From JACCZX01 sp963801035 (GTDB lineage: Bacteria; Pseudomonadota; Gammaproteobacteria; Burkholderiales; Burkholderiaceae_F), in the NCBI GenBank assembly GCA_963801035.1, contig CAWDDF010000003.1, positions 744,001 to 808,000 on the forward strand: DNA of 64,000 nt, given 5' to 3'. The translations under genes and the position numbers were made by a program. Below the pieces are notes generated by a model. The model saw nothing but the letters and a program-made list of their open reading frames with translations, made no database searches and was not told the origin of the DNA. This document shows, in pieces, positions 1 to 8,487 of the stretch. Each line of letters starts with the position of its first letter. Position 1 is the first letter of the stretch.

Positions 1-389
1 GGTACCGCGGATGTCTTCTTCGACTTCTTCGACTCGCTGCGAAGTACGTGCCATACGCCACCCTGATTGTCGCCATTGGCATCGCCCGCTTTTGCATCTC
101 CCGCGAAGAAGTACAGCGGCATGCCCTTGAATGCCCATTGCGACGAACCGTCGTCGCGCTTGACGATCGAAAAATCGCCGGTCGCCAGCGCAGCGTTCGC
201 GACTGCGAACGGAGGCCACGCCGTAGCGCATCCGCCGTTGCAATTGCTCTTACCTGCCGCATCCTTGTCGAAGATGTACAGCGTCTTGCCGTCTTTGCTC
301 GCCAGCAAGCCTTCGTTGATTTGCGTCGGGTTGGCGTGGACGGCCAGAGTAACGACCGCAATCGCGGCGAACGTCATTGTGCGTTTCAT
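1..389 (-). CDS. Secreted COG4315-type repeat protein (C-terminus cut by window edge)
   Basis: An ATG at 387-389 follows a GAGGAAAT ribosome site, and the frame stays open to base 1, so about 129 residues are visible and the C-terminus is missing. A hydrophobic leader (residues 4-17) ends near VHANP and looks like a cleavable export signal. The mature part has the family pattern twice: YIFDKD followed by CNGGCATAWPP, then a second aromatic/Asp unit, MPLYFFAGDAKAGD. Proteins of COG4315 are exported and of unknown function. They are often encoded beside ECF sigma/anti-sigma pairs, as here, so this is a plausible regulon member or sensor partner (inference). Confidence 0.7.
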   Translation of the reverse strand, partial: MKRTMTFAAIAVVTLAVHANPTQINEGLLASKDGKTLYIFDKDAAGKSNCNGGCATAWPPFAVANAALATGDFSIVKRDDGSSQWAFKGMPLYFFAGDAKAGDANGDNQGGVWHVLRSESKKSKKTSAV

Positions 390-481
390 CGGATTTCCTC
401 TGCGATGTAGTGGCACTCGTCGAGCACCTTTCCCACATACGCAACGGACGGCAAACCGGATGCAGCTCGCGCCGGATTTTT

Positions 482-1228
482 CTACCAAAGCTTGACGCAA
501 GGTCCGATCAGAGCGAACTCGCCAGGGGTCGCACCCGCCCGCGCGGGCCCATTTTCAAAAGACACCGCCAGCCGTGTCACATTGGAAAGCAGTTTCTCCG
601 ATGTAGCACTCATCTCAAACGACGTGTTGCCTGGCGGCTTGGCTGGGACGGCTACGCCAATAGGAAAAGCGGCACCGTCTTTTGGCAGCGCCCATATCTG
701 CGCAACCTTACCCGCGGGTACCGCTACCGGACGCAGCGATTTGACGGTGACTCTAGTGCCATGGCGGGTCGAGCTGATCAACAACGTGGGCAAGCCTTCA
801 CGGTCAAGTAACAGACCGACGTAGCTTTGCGGCAGCGCCTGCTCGCGTTGCGCAAGCTCGTCGAGGGAAACGAAAGCACCCGGCATTAGCTGCACGAGCG
901 CAATCGTCAATGCCGCGCCGAACGCAAAGCCGAGCGCCGGCTTCCAGAAACTCGACCACCAAGAACGGTGCGAGCCGCGACCCACTGCAACCGATGCCGC
1001 TGATGCAATACGCGCTTCGGTTGCAGTCCACACGCGCAACGGCGGCTCGACCGGCGGTACCGATGCCGCAAGCGATGCGAATCGCTGTTCCCAGCCATGC
1101 ACGGCAGCGCGCGCGGCAGCAGACTCGATCAACACTTTCTCGAAGCGACGCCGTGCGGCACCGTGCAGCGTGCCGAGCACATACTCGGACGCCAGACGAT
1201 CGAGCAGATCGGCGCGGTTGTAATTCAC
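482..1228 (-). CDS. Anti-sigma factor, RskA/ChrR-like, membrane-anchored
   Basis: This is the partner of the ECF sigma factor directly upstream. I place the start at GTG 1226-1228, which shares a GTGA overlap with the sigma stop codon and has GGAGAA upstream; a GTG at 1246 would add six residues. The N-terminal 60 residues (DLLDRLASEYVLGTL) match the anti-sigma domain that holds the sigma factor. A membrane segment lies near residues 105-127 (PALGFAFGAALTIALVQL). The outer part is a RskA C-terminal type domain (QIWALPKDG, SFENGPA). Family members release sigma after regulated proteolysis or a redox signal. I see no zinc-binding HxxxCxxC motif, so the signal is unknown. Confidence 0.85.
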   Translation of the reverse strand: MNYNRADLLDRLASEYVLGTLHGAARRRFEKVLIESAAARAAVHGWEQRFASLAASVPPVEPPLRVWTATEARIASAASVAVGRGSHRSWWSSFWKPALGFAFGAALTIALVQLMPGAFVSLDELAQREQALPQSYVGLLLDREGLPTLLISSTRHGTRVTVKSLRPVAVPAGKVAQIWALPKDGAAFPIGVAVPAKPPGNTSFEMSATSEKLLSNVTRLAVSFENGPARAGATPGEFALIGPCVKLW

Positions 1229-1791
1229 TGACTGTTCTCCATGCACTTCTTCAATCGTTCAAGCCCACGCCGCACCCATGCCTTGACACTTCCCAACGGC
1301 GCGCGCATATGTGCCGCTACTTCAGAGTGCGACATGCCCTGGTAGTACGCGAGCGCGAGGCATTGGCGATGCGACGCGTCAAGCGCTTCCATGCAGCCGC
1401 GGATCGCCATCGCTTCGGTCGCCTGCGTCAGCAATTGCAGCGGGCTCGGCCGCTCGTCCTGAACTTCGATCTCCTCGCCATCCGCAGTCATCGGCATCGC
1501 CGTTTCATGACGCACGGACGCGCTGCGCAACACGTCGAGTGCCTTGTTGCGAACGATCGAAATCATCCACGTCATCGGCTGGCCGCTCGCCGCCTGATAA
1601 CTGCCTGCGTGATGCCAGACACTGACGAATGCCTCCTGCAGAACATCCTCTGCCACATCGCGCCGACTCAATATACGAAGCGCGACGCCAAACAGATGCG
1701 CACTGGTGGCTTGATAGACGCGTGCGAATGCCGCGCGATCGCCGAGGGCGACGCGGGCAAGATCCTTTTGCAGCTGTGCTGAATCGGTCAT
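1225..1791 (-). CDS. ECF-family RNA polymerase sigma factor
   Basis: A 188-residue sigma-70 family protein without region 1. Region 2 spans roughly residues 15-80 (AFARVYQ, DVAEDVLQEAFVSVWHH, WMISIVRNKALDVLR). Region 4 lies near residues 125-180 (CLALAYYQGMSHSEVAAHM, LGSVKAWVRRGLERL) and carries the helix-turn-helix for the -35 element. I chose ATG 1791 because region 2 then begins about 15 residues in; a longer frame reaching 1968 has no conserved sequence upstream. The 4-base overlap with the anti-sigma gene indicates translational coupling. Sequence and partner resemble SigK-type ECF factors. Autoregulation from the 82-base gap before the divergent gene is likely but inferred. Confidence 0.92.
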   Translation of the reverse strand: MTDSAQLQKDLARVALGDRAAFARVYQATSAHLFGVALRILSRRDVAEDVLQEAFVSVWHHAGSYQAASGQPMTWMISIVRNKALDVLRSASVRHETAMPMTADGEEIEVQDERPSPLQLLTQATEAMAIRGCMEALDASHRQCLALAYYQGMSHSEVAAHMRAPLGSVKAWVRRGLERLKKCMENSQ

Positions 1792-1873
1792 CGACACCGC
1801 CGAAAGTGTAGGTCGAAACTCCCGCCCTTCACTGCGGCCAATTACACTCCGCCCGCGCCGCGGTGGAGGTAGG

Positions 1874-3544
1874 GTGTCCGAGCAATCAACGAGTTCGACG
1901 ACAGTAGTACGCCACTTCAGACAGATTCTGCTATGGCCGCTGCAGTTGATGCCGATCCGCCCCGGCACCCAGATTCAGGAGCACTGGGAGCTGCTCGATC
2001 AGGAGATCGCTGAAAATCCCTGGCGTGAATTGCTCGACGAGTTCACGCCGGACGGCAAGGAATTCCAGGTCCGTCACTACAGCGAGTTCGTCACGTTCCT
2101 GCCGTACGTGCAACGATTTATCTACGGCGAAAGCCGGCTGAAGAAGGAAAGCGGCAACAAGGACGAGGAGCCCGGCAGCTCGCCGATGCGAGTTTATCGG
2201 CGTCATGACATCGCGTCGGTGCGCATGGTCCCGCGCGCGGGCGCCGAACCCATCGTACTGTCCATCGCGCACATTGATCTGTACTTCTTCTACGACATCG
2301 ACGTTGTCCTTCTGAACGTCGAGGTGCACGGCGACGATTTGACGCTGCCTCAAGCGCAGGAATTGCTTTATCGATTCGGCCGCGCGTATCCGGCCGGCTG
2401 GGACGAGAATGGTGACGGGCTGCACTGTCTGCACACGTTGCAATGGCTTGCAGCGGACGGCACCGTACTGGCGCAGTCGGACTCCGGCGATCGCGACAAA
2501 TTTCTGTCGTTCGTGTCGAAGCATCGGGCACCGCGCATCAGCTCTCACTGGGCGTTCCTGATGCGGCCGCTGGTACTCGACCACGTCGAGGATCCGGGTG
2601 CGATTCGCTACCGGCAAATCGAGTATTACCGAATGCCGGTGATGGGTTTCGTCGCGGTCGATGAGCCGCGCAAGCTGGAGCGCAATGATTTCATCCGGCT
2701 CGGACTCGGCACCGGTGCAAGCGGCAAATACGAGATGCCGTATTCGGAGAACCACGTCGCGGACTTTGAAGAACAATATTGCGACGACCGCTACTGGTGC
2801 GACGTCGGGCCGTCACCGAACACACGCTATCTGGCGAGCGGACGCACGCTGATCGTCATTGGTGACGCGCAATCAAAATATTTTCTCGACAATGAAAGCG
2901 GCGTGCTCGGGCAATTCAGACATCAGCAATTCCTGCTGTTCTTAATCGCACACTTCCATCGCGCGGCATTGTTGATGTTCGCGGACCGACTCGCCGAGGC
3001 GCTGAAGCGGCTCGACATTGGTACCGCCGACTCGGTACGGCGCTTCAAGCGCAGCGTGCGGCAAAACTTCGAGATCTTTCTGCGGTTCACGCATCGCTAC
3101 TGGTTCCATGAAGTGTCGGAACAAGCGCAGTCGCGATCGCTGTTCGAACGCACCGTTCGCCACTTGAAACTCCAGACGTTGTATGACGAAGTCAGAGAAC
3201 GCATCTACAGCATGAACAGCTACCTTGAGACCGACACCACGCGCCGTCACACGAACACCGTGCTGCGGCTGACAGTGGTGACGACCTTTGGCTTGATAGG
3301 CACGGTGACGACCGGGTTTATCGGTATGAACCTGATCGGCCTGACCGAAATTCCGATGATCGAGAAGGTCGTTTTTTTCCTGCTGATCTTTGCGCCGACG
3401 GCGTTTCTGACGTTCTATACGATCGTCAAGTCGCGGCGACTGTCTGACTTTCTCGATGTGCTTTCCGACGAGCAAGTGTCGGCGCTCGACAAGTTCAAGG
3501 CGCTACTCGACGTCTGGCGCAAGAAACGGGTGATCGAGGAATAG
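1874..3544 (+). CDS. CorA-like membrane protein (GMN motif), large cytoplasmic domain
   Basis: Starts at GTG 1874 after a GGAGGT site at 1865-1870. The 556-residue protein has a long soluble N-terminal part of about 470 residues without a motif I recognise. Two C-terminal membrane segments follow (VVTTFGLIGTVTTGFIGMN and VVFFLLIFAPTAFLTFYTI). The first ends in GFIGMN, matching the Gly-Met-Asn signature at the periplasmic mouth of CorA Mg2+/Co2+ channels, and the two-helix C-terminus is the CorA arrangement. The soluble region is longer than in classical CorA, so the substrate is uncertain; a divalent cation is the best guess. It is divergent from the sigma operon, with 82 bases between. Confidence 0.7.
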   Translation: MSEQSTSSTTVVRHFRQILLWPLQLMPIRPGTQIQEHWELLDQEIAENPWRELLDEFTPDGKEFQVRHYSEFVTFLPYVQRFIYGESRLKKESGNKDEEPGSSPMRVYRRHDIASVRMVPRAGAEPIVLSIAHIDLYFFYDIDVVLLNVEVHGDDLTLPQAQELLYRFGRAYPAGWDENGDGLHCLHTLQWLAADGTVLAQSDSGDRDKFLSFVSKHRAPRISSHWAFLMRPLVLDHVEDPGAIRYRQIEYYRMPVMGFVAVDEPRKLERNDFIRLGLGTGASGKYEMPYSENHVADFEEQYCDDRYWCDVGPSPNTRYLASGRTLIVIGDAQSKYFLDNESGVLGQFRHQQFLLFLIAHFHRAALLMFADRLAEALKRLDIGTADSVRRFKRSVRQNFEIFLRFTHRYWFHEVSEQAQSRSLFERTVRHLKLQTLYDEVRERIYSMNSYLETDTTRRHTNTVLRLTVVTTFGLIGTVTTGFIGMNLIGLTEIPMIEKVVFFLLIFAPTAFLTFYTIVKSRRLSDFLDVLSDEQVSALDKFKALLDVWRKKRVIEE

Positions 3545-3609
3545 GCGGCCGCGCCACGCTGCGCTAGAGTATTCGCGTTTCCGCAAGCCGGCGATGATGG
3601 AGGTAACGC

Positions 3610-4773
3610 GTGCGGACGCGCTCGAAATGGTTCACCGTCCACCGCTGGCTCGGCATCGGCCTTGGCGTGTGGTTCGCGCTGGTGGGATTGAGTGGCGCCA
3701 TCCTCGTCTTTGAAGATCCCGTCGACGCCTGGCTCAATCCGCACCTGCTAACGACCAGCGCACACGGTTTACACCTCAGCGCGCAAACGATCGTCGAGCG
3801 TGCAGAGTCTGCGTATCCGCTTGGGCTTGTCGAAAAAATAAGGTTTCCGGCGGCAGAGGGCGAGGTGTACCGGCTGACGATGCGCGTCAAGCCACGGCGC
3901 GTCGGCGCCGAGCGGATCGAGGCGATGTTTGACCCTGTGAATGGAAAGTTTCTAGGTGCACGTTCGCTCGAATCGCTCGGCATAGCTGCGCCCGATCTTC
4001 TGCGCACGTTGTACGAGTTTCACCGAAACGTGCTGCTCGGCAACGCCGGCTCGAACATCGTCGGCATCGCCGGACTGCTGCTGCTGACATCGGCGATAAC
4101 AGGTTTCGTTCTCGCCGCACCGCGCACGCGCGCCGCGCTGCGTCGTATCGTCTGGATCAATCCGCGCACATCAGCGACGCGGATTGCGTACGATTTTCAT
4201 CGCTCGACCGGGATCATTTTCGCGATCACTCTGCTGCTCGCAACGTTGACCGGCGCGACGCTGGTGTACGTCAACTACGTCCGCGATCTGGTCAGTGTGT
4301 TTTCGAAGGTCGCGCCTTTTCCCACAGTGCCCTGGCAGACGCATGCCGCCAACGAACCCTTGCAGCTGGACCGCGTCATTGCCGACGTCAGACAACGGTT
4401 TCCCGAGCACACGCTGCTCGAAGTGCACGGATCACCGCGGCAGATGGCCGGACATCTTTACTACCTGAAGCGAGCCGGCGATGTGCATCGCCTCGGCGAC
4501 ACGATCGCCTGGATCAATCCGCTTAGCGGCGAGATGATGATCGAGCGCAGCCCGCGCACGCGCACCGCGGGCGAAGGCTTCATGCACTGGCTGTTTCCTT
4601 TACACAGCGGGACCGCATTTGGCACGCCGGGGCAAATCGCGATGTGTCTGACGGGCATCGTGCCGATGCTGCTGGTGTTCACTGGACTGTGGGTATGGCT
4701 GCGCAAGCGGCGGGGCGAGCGCATAGCACGCGAGCGGCAGACTATGCGCGACCGTGCCCCAATACGCGCTTAG
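3610..4773 (+). CDS. PepSY-associated TM helix protein (iron-regulated membrane protein family)
   Basis: Starts at GTG 3610 with TGGAGGT at 3598-3604. The 387-residue protein has four clear membrane segments: near residues 12-35 (WLGIGLGVWFALVGLSGAIL), 145-170 (GIAGLLLLTSAITGFVL), 195-220 (IIFAITLLLATLTGATLVYV) and 340-365. Extracytoplasmic PepSY-like portions lie between them. The opening pattern, WFTVHRWLGIGLG, is typical of COG3182 proteins, which are often iron-regulated and accompany TonB receptors or act as membrane electron-transfer partners. No receptor is adjacent here. The next gene is a convergent MFS exporter of the EntS-like class, so a link to iron handling is possible but not shown. 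Confidence 0.8.
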   Translation: MRTRSKWFTVHRWLGIGLGVWFALVGLSGAILVFEDPVDAWLNPHLLTTSAHGLHLSAQTIVERAESAYPLGLVEKIRFPAAEGEVYRLTMRVKPRRVGAERIEAMFDPVNGKFLGARSLESLGIAAPDLLRTLYEFHRNVLLGNAGSNIVGIAGLLLLTSAITGFVLAAPRTRAALRRIVWINPRTSATRIAYDFHRSTGIIFAITLLLATLTGATLVYVNYVRDLVSVFSKVAPFPTVPWQTHAANEPLQLDRVIADVRQRFPEHTLLEVHGSPRQMAGHLYYLKRAGDVHRLGDTIAWINPLSGEMMIERSPRTRTAGEGFMHWLFPLHSGTAFGTPGQIAMCLTGIVPMLLVFTGLWVWLRKRRGERIARERQTMRDRAPIRA

Positions 4774-4804
4774 TTGAATCGATCAGCACCGAGTCATCCG
4801 CTGC

Positions 4805-6136
4805 TCACGCAGCATCCGGTACCGCGTCTTCAGGCAGCGCTTCGACGCTCGGCAGTACACGCGTATTGCGAATTACCGGCTGGCGCCACGCGAGCGCCGC
4901 AAGAGCCAGTGCAGCGCCGCCGGCAAACACCAGCGACGCGCGCAATCCGACGTGCTCTCCCAGCCAGCCACCGAGCAGCGCACCAGGTCCCGCGGGTAGC
5001 AATATCAACCAGCGCATCGTGCTGGTCATGCGGCCCAGCATCGGCGCGGGCGTGACCGCCTGCCGCATCGCCAGGAACGTGATGAAGATCAGCACGGCGC
5101 CGACGCCGAACATCATCAACATCGCCGCAAACATCGCAATTCCGATCGCAGAGGCCGGCGCGATTGCGCCAAGCAACCAACCGGCACCGCAAATCGCCAC
5201 GCCAAGCACCAGGGTTGGGCCAGGGCCAAAGCGGCGCGAGATGCGACTGCCGACGATGCTGGCCATAATCGTGCCGACGCCGAGTCCAACAAAACACAGT
5301 CCGACCGCGCCTTCGGACAATCCGAGCGTGCGAGTCGCGAACAGGATCTGCACCACCAGCGCAGCGTGATGGCACATCTGCCAGACGCCGACGACGCACG
5401 CCATTGTGACCAGCAAGCGATGCTGCATGACGAACACGAGTCCGGCGCGCATCGCGGGCCAGAACCGCGCCGCCGCTAGCTGTGCGCCTTCCTGCACTTG
5501 AATCCCGCGCAGGATCGCAGCGGAAACGGCAAGCAACACCGCGTCGGCCAGCAAAGCCATCGGCGCACCGACCAGTTTGATCAGCACGCCGGCCGCGCCC
5601 GGACCAGCCACCTCCGCCGACGAGTGTGCCAACGCATTCTTCGCGTGCGCCTCCACCAAGCGCTCGCGTTCAACGACTTGCGTTAGAACAATCTGCGCCG
5701 CGCTACCGGCGATCGTCGCCACGGTGCCGATGGCGAAGCCGACGATATAGAGCCACATCATCGACAGCCAGCCCAGCCACCACGCGAGCGGGACGCTGGC
5801 GACTATCAACGCCAACAGCGATTCTCCGATCACATAGACCGGCAGCTTGCGCACGCGATCGAGCCACACGCCCGAGGGCAATGAAAACAGCACGAACGGA
5901 GCGACTTCCATCGCGGTCAGCAAGCCCATCTGCGTCGGCGTGGCGTGCAGCAACACGGCCGCGGTCAGCGGCAGCGCGAGCATCGTCACCTGTCCCCCAA
6001 ACGAGCTGATCAGGATCGATGTCCACAGGCGGCGATACGTAGCATCGCGCAGAAGATCGTCGGGCGCGAGCCGGAGTTGCGAAACTGCGCGCGCAACGTA
6101 GCGTCGCCATACAGGCGCCGCGAAGTTGGAACTCAT
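4805..6136 (-). CDS. MFS transporter, MFS_3 / EntS-like exporter
   Basis: A 443-residue inner-membrane protein with about twelve hydrophobic segments. The MFS signature between helices 2 and 3 is visible (PSGVWLDRVRK, near residue 90). The opening YRRLWTSILISSFGGQVTMLALPL is characteristic of the MFS_3 family, which includes enterobactin exporter EntS and macrolide exporters. The frame closes with an alanine/proline tail. The gene converges on the PepSY gene with 31 bases between, and is divergent from the lipid operon. Substrate cannot be read from sequence; a siderophore-like or lipophilic small molecule is a guess from family alone. Confidence 0.85.
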   Translation of the reverse strand: MSSNFAAPVWRRYVARAVSQLRLAPDDLLRDATYRRLWTSILISSFGGQVTMLALPLTAAVLLHATPTQMGLLTAMEVAPFVLFSLPSGVWLDRVRKLPVYVIGESLLALIVASVPLAWWLGWLSMMWLYIVGFAIGTVATIAGSAAQIVLTQVVERERLVEAHAKNALAHSSAEVAGPGAAGVLIKLVGAPMALLADAVLLAVSAAILRGIQVQEGAQLAAARFWPAMRAGLVFVMQHRLLVTMACVVGVWQMCHHAALVVQILFATRTLGLSEGAVGLCFVGLGVGTIMASIVGSRISRRFGPGPTLVLGVAICGAGWLLGAIAPASAIGIAMFAAMLMMFGVGAVLIFITFLAMRQAVTPAPMLGRMTSTMRWLILLPAGPGALLGGWLGEHVGLRASLVFAGGAALALAALAWRQPVIRNTRVLPSVEALPEDAVPDAA

Positions 6137-6246
6137 TGCAAATTAGTGTTGCGTTTGATCCGTCGAAGCTTAACGAGTCTGCGACATCCCGACAGAACTC
6201 GCCTAACCTTCGCTGCGCCGTGTCACATCGAAAGGTCGGGGAAACC

Positions 6247-6861
6247 TTGTCGATCTACCAACTCAAACCGCGATTCCAGGCTGTCCTGCGGCCAGCGGTC
6301 ACTCGACTGCATGCCGCGGGAGTAACCGCAAACCAAGTAACAATCTTCGCATGCCTGCTTTCAATCGCAATCGGCCTATGGCTGTATTTCGCTCGACCTG
6401 CCGCGATCGCGTTTGCGCTGATTCCCATCTGGATGCTGCTGCGAATGGCGCTCAATGCGGTCGACGGCATGTTGGCGCGTGAGTTTCATCAGAAGTCAAC
6501 GCTGGGTGCGTTCCTGAACGAACTGACCGATGTGATTTCCGACGCGGCGCTGTATCTGCCCTTTGCCATCGTCGCGCCGTTCGAGCCGTTCTGGGTCGGC
6601 GCCGTGATCGTGCTCGCGGGGCTGAGCGAGTTCGCAGGCGCGCTCGGGCCCACGGTGGGCGCCTCTCGCCGGTACGACGGCCCGCTCGGCAAGAGCGATC
6701 GTGCGTTCGTATTCGGAGCGCTCGGCCTGTGGGTCGCGTTGGCGCTTCCGCTGCCTGAATGGGCAAAGTGGCTGATGCCGCTGCTGGCGGTATTACTTGT
6801 TTGGACTCTCTTCAATCGAGTGTCCCGCGCACTTCGGGAAGTTGAAACTGCAAAGCGTTGA
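6247..6861 (+). CDS. CDP-alcohol phosphatidyltransferase family protein with altered active-site motif
   Basis: I start it at TTG 6247, after GGGGAAA, because homology-like sequence begins there (SIYQLKPRFQAVLRP); no ATG fits. It is a polytopic membrane protein of 204 residues. The CDP-OH-P motif reads N70-x2-D73-G-x2-A-R-x8-G87-x3-N91-x3-D95. Canonical enzymes have Asp at the first and third of the four acidic positions, where this one has Asn, with an extra Asp at 99. The canonical enzyme joins a CDP-linked lipid and an alcohol to make a phospholipid. The gene is followed 13 bases later by an acyltransferase and then cdsA, an arrangement reminiscent of E. coli ynbA-ynbB. The product lipid is unknown. 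Confidence 0.82.
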   Translation: MSIYQLKPRFQAVLRPAVTRLHAAGVTANQVTIFACLLSIAIGLWLYFARPAAIAFALIPIWMLLRMALNAVDGMLAREFHQKSTLGAFLNELTDVISDAALYLPFAIVAPFEPFWVGAVIVLAGLSEFAGALGPTVGASRRYDGPLGKSDRAFVFGALGLWVALALPLPEWAKWLMPLLAVLLVWTLFNRVSRALREVETAKR

Positions 6862-6874
6862 CGATCAATAATCA

Positions 6875-7516
6875 ATGCTGACGCAGCTAGCCTCAGCCTC
6901 AATTGTGACGCTGGCGCGCACGCTGACCGGTGTGCGCGCAATCTGGCTCGTCGGCGCACCGCAGGCGACGCCGACGGTTTATTTCGCCAACCACCGAAGT
7001 CATGGCGACTTCGTATTGCTGTGGACTTCACTACCGCCCGACCTGCGCTCGCTGACACGGCCCGTAGCTGCAGCCGATTACTGGCTCGCATCGCCGACAC
7101 GACGTTTCATCGGCTGCGAAGTGTTCCGAGCGGTACTGATCGACCGGACCGGCGCGGGCGATCGCAGCGATCCGATCACTCAGATGGCGGATGCACTCGA
7201 TGCCGGCGATTCTCTGATCCTATTTCCCGAAGGAACCCGCAACGAATCCGACGAAGCATTGCTTCCGTTCAAGAGCGGACTATTTCACCTGTCTCGTCGA
7301 TGCCCCAATGTGCGTCTGGTACCGGTGTGGATCAACAACGTGCATCGCGTACTGCCCAAGGGTGCGCTGGTGCCGCTGCCGCTTGCGTGCTCGGTAACGT
7401 TCGGCGCAGCCCTTCCGCCGCCCACTGAGAATGGCGCGGAGACAAAGCAGACCTTTCTCGCCGAAGCACAGGCAGCTCTGCTCGCGTTACGCCCCGAATA
7501 CGACCGCGAAACGTAG
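6875..7516 (+). CDS. 1-acyl-sn-glycerol-3-phosphate acyltransferase (PlsC-like)
   Basis: A 213-residue membrane-associated acyltransferase. The catalytic block is NHRSHGD (the H-x4-D motif, near residue 40). The phosphate-binding block is FPEGTRNESD (near residue 118), followed by the usual conserved VPVWINN. These are the PlsC-family motifs for transfer of an acyl group to lysophosphatidic acid, giving phosphatidic acid. It sits between a CDP-alcohol phosphotransferase and CdsA, so the three genes could make phosphatidic acid, activate it to CDP-diacylglycerol and transfer it to an alcohol. This copy is short, with no N-terminal membrane anchor longer than about 18 residues. Its role as a second, specialised PlsC is inferred. 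Confidence 0.88.
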   Translation: MLTQLASASIVTLARTLTGVRAIWLVGAPQATPTVYFANHRSHGDFVLLWTSLPPDLRSLTRPVAAADYWLASPTRRFIGCEVFRAVLIDRTGAGDRSDPITQMADALDAGDSLILFPEGTRNESDEALLPFKSGLFHLSRRCPNVRLVPVWINNVHRVLPKGALVPLPLACSVTFGAALPPPTENGAETKQTFLAEAQAALLALRPEYDRET

Positions 7517-7551
7517 GCGATGCAAGCCTCTGAACTTCAGATGAGCTTCAC

Positions 7552-8487
7552 ATGAGCGACACGATGTTGCTGTTCGCCGGAATCGGCGGCGTGCTGGTCG
7601 TCGCATCGAGCATCGCGGCGTTGCTGAAATGGCGCGTTGCTGACGGGCGGCCTCATTCGGTCATCGACAATCTGGTCAGCCGGATCAACGCGTGGTGGGT
7701 GATGGTAATCGCCATTGGCATCGCCTTCATCTTCGGCAAGCGCGGCGTGCATGTGTTGTTTTTCTTGATTTCGTTCTACGCACTGCGCGAATTTCTGAGC
7801 CTCGCCTACACGCGGCGGTCCGACCACAACGCGATGGCGGCCGCATTCTTCATTGCACTACCCGTCCAGTACTTCCTGATATGGATCGAGTGGTACGGGA
7901 TGTACTCGATCTTCATTCCCGTTTATGCATTTCTGATACTGCCGATCCTGTCAGCACTCGCCGCTGATACCAAGCGATTCCTCGAGCGTACGGCGAAAGT
8001 GCAATGGGGATTGATGATCTGTGTCTACTGCATCAGCCACGTGCCCGCCCTGTTGACGTTGAACATTCCCGGCTACGAGGGACGTCATCTGCTGCTGATC
8101 GCGTTTCTGGTTCTGGTCGTGCAGGGCAGCGACGTGCTGCAGTACATCTGGGGCAAGCTGATGGGCAAGCGCAAGGTCGCTCCCGAACTGTCGCCGTCGA
8201 AAACGTGGGAAGGACTGATCGGTGGAGTTTTAAGTGCGACGGCGCTCGGCGCCGCGCTTTACTGGATTACGCCGTTTAAACCCTGGCAAGCGGCGCTGAT
8301 TGCATTCACGATCTGCGTGATGGGCTTCTTCGGTGGTCTGGTGATGTCAGCGATCAAACGTGACCGCGGTGTCAAAGACTGGGGCACGATGATCGAAGGC
8401 CACGGCGGCATGCTCGATCGGCTCGATTCGGTCATTTTCGCCGCGCCAATTTTCTTTCACGTGATCAGATATTGGTGGGTGCCTTAG
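7552..8487 (+). CDS. cdsA: Phosphatidate cytidylyltransferase
   Basis: A 311-residue inner-membrane enzyme with about eight hydrophobic segments. The C-terminal CdsA signature is complete: SAIKRDRGVKDWG, then GHGGMLDRLDS near residues 282-292. It makes CDP-diacylglycerol from phosphatidic acid and CTP. As third gene of a lipid operon it supplies the activated lipid for the CDP-alcohol enzyme encoded at its head. The last four bases overlap the convergent DsbA-like gene. Given the specialised neighbours, this is probably an accessory copy rather than the housekeeping cdsA, which usually sits with uppS and dxr; that last point is inference from context. Confidence 0.92.
   Translation: MSDTMLLFAGIGGVLVVASSIAALLKWRVADGRPHSVIDNLVSRINAWWVMVIAIGIAFIFGKRGVHVLFFLISFYALREFLSLAYTRRSDHNAMAAAFFIALPVQYFLIWIEWYGMYSIFIPVYAFLILPILSALAADTKRFLERTAKVQWGLMICVYCISHVPALLTLNIPGYEGRHLLLIAFLVLVVQGSDVLQYIWGKLMGKRKVAPELSPSKTWEGLIGGVLSATALGAALYWITPFKPWQAALIAFTICVMGFFGGLVMSAIKRDRGVKDWGTMIEGHGGMLDRLDSVIFAAPIFFHVIRYWWVP

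Noticed and set aside
910..1782. A 290-residue open frame on the + strand
   Set aside because: It is antisense to the sigma and anti-sigma genes, rich in Arg/Ala/His, and has no ribosome site or family pattern.
6136..6246. An N-terminal extension of the CDP-alcohol phosphotransferase from TTG 6136
   Set aside because: The extra 37 residues are not hydrophobic or family-like and overlap the start of the divergent MFS gene; TTG 6247 has a better ribosome site.
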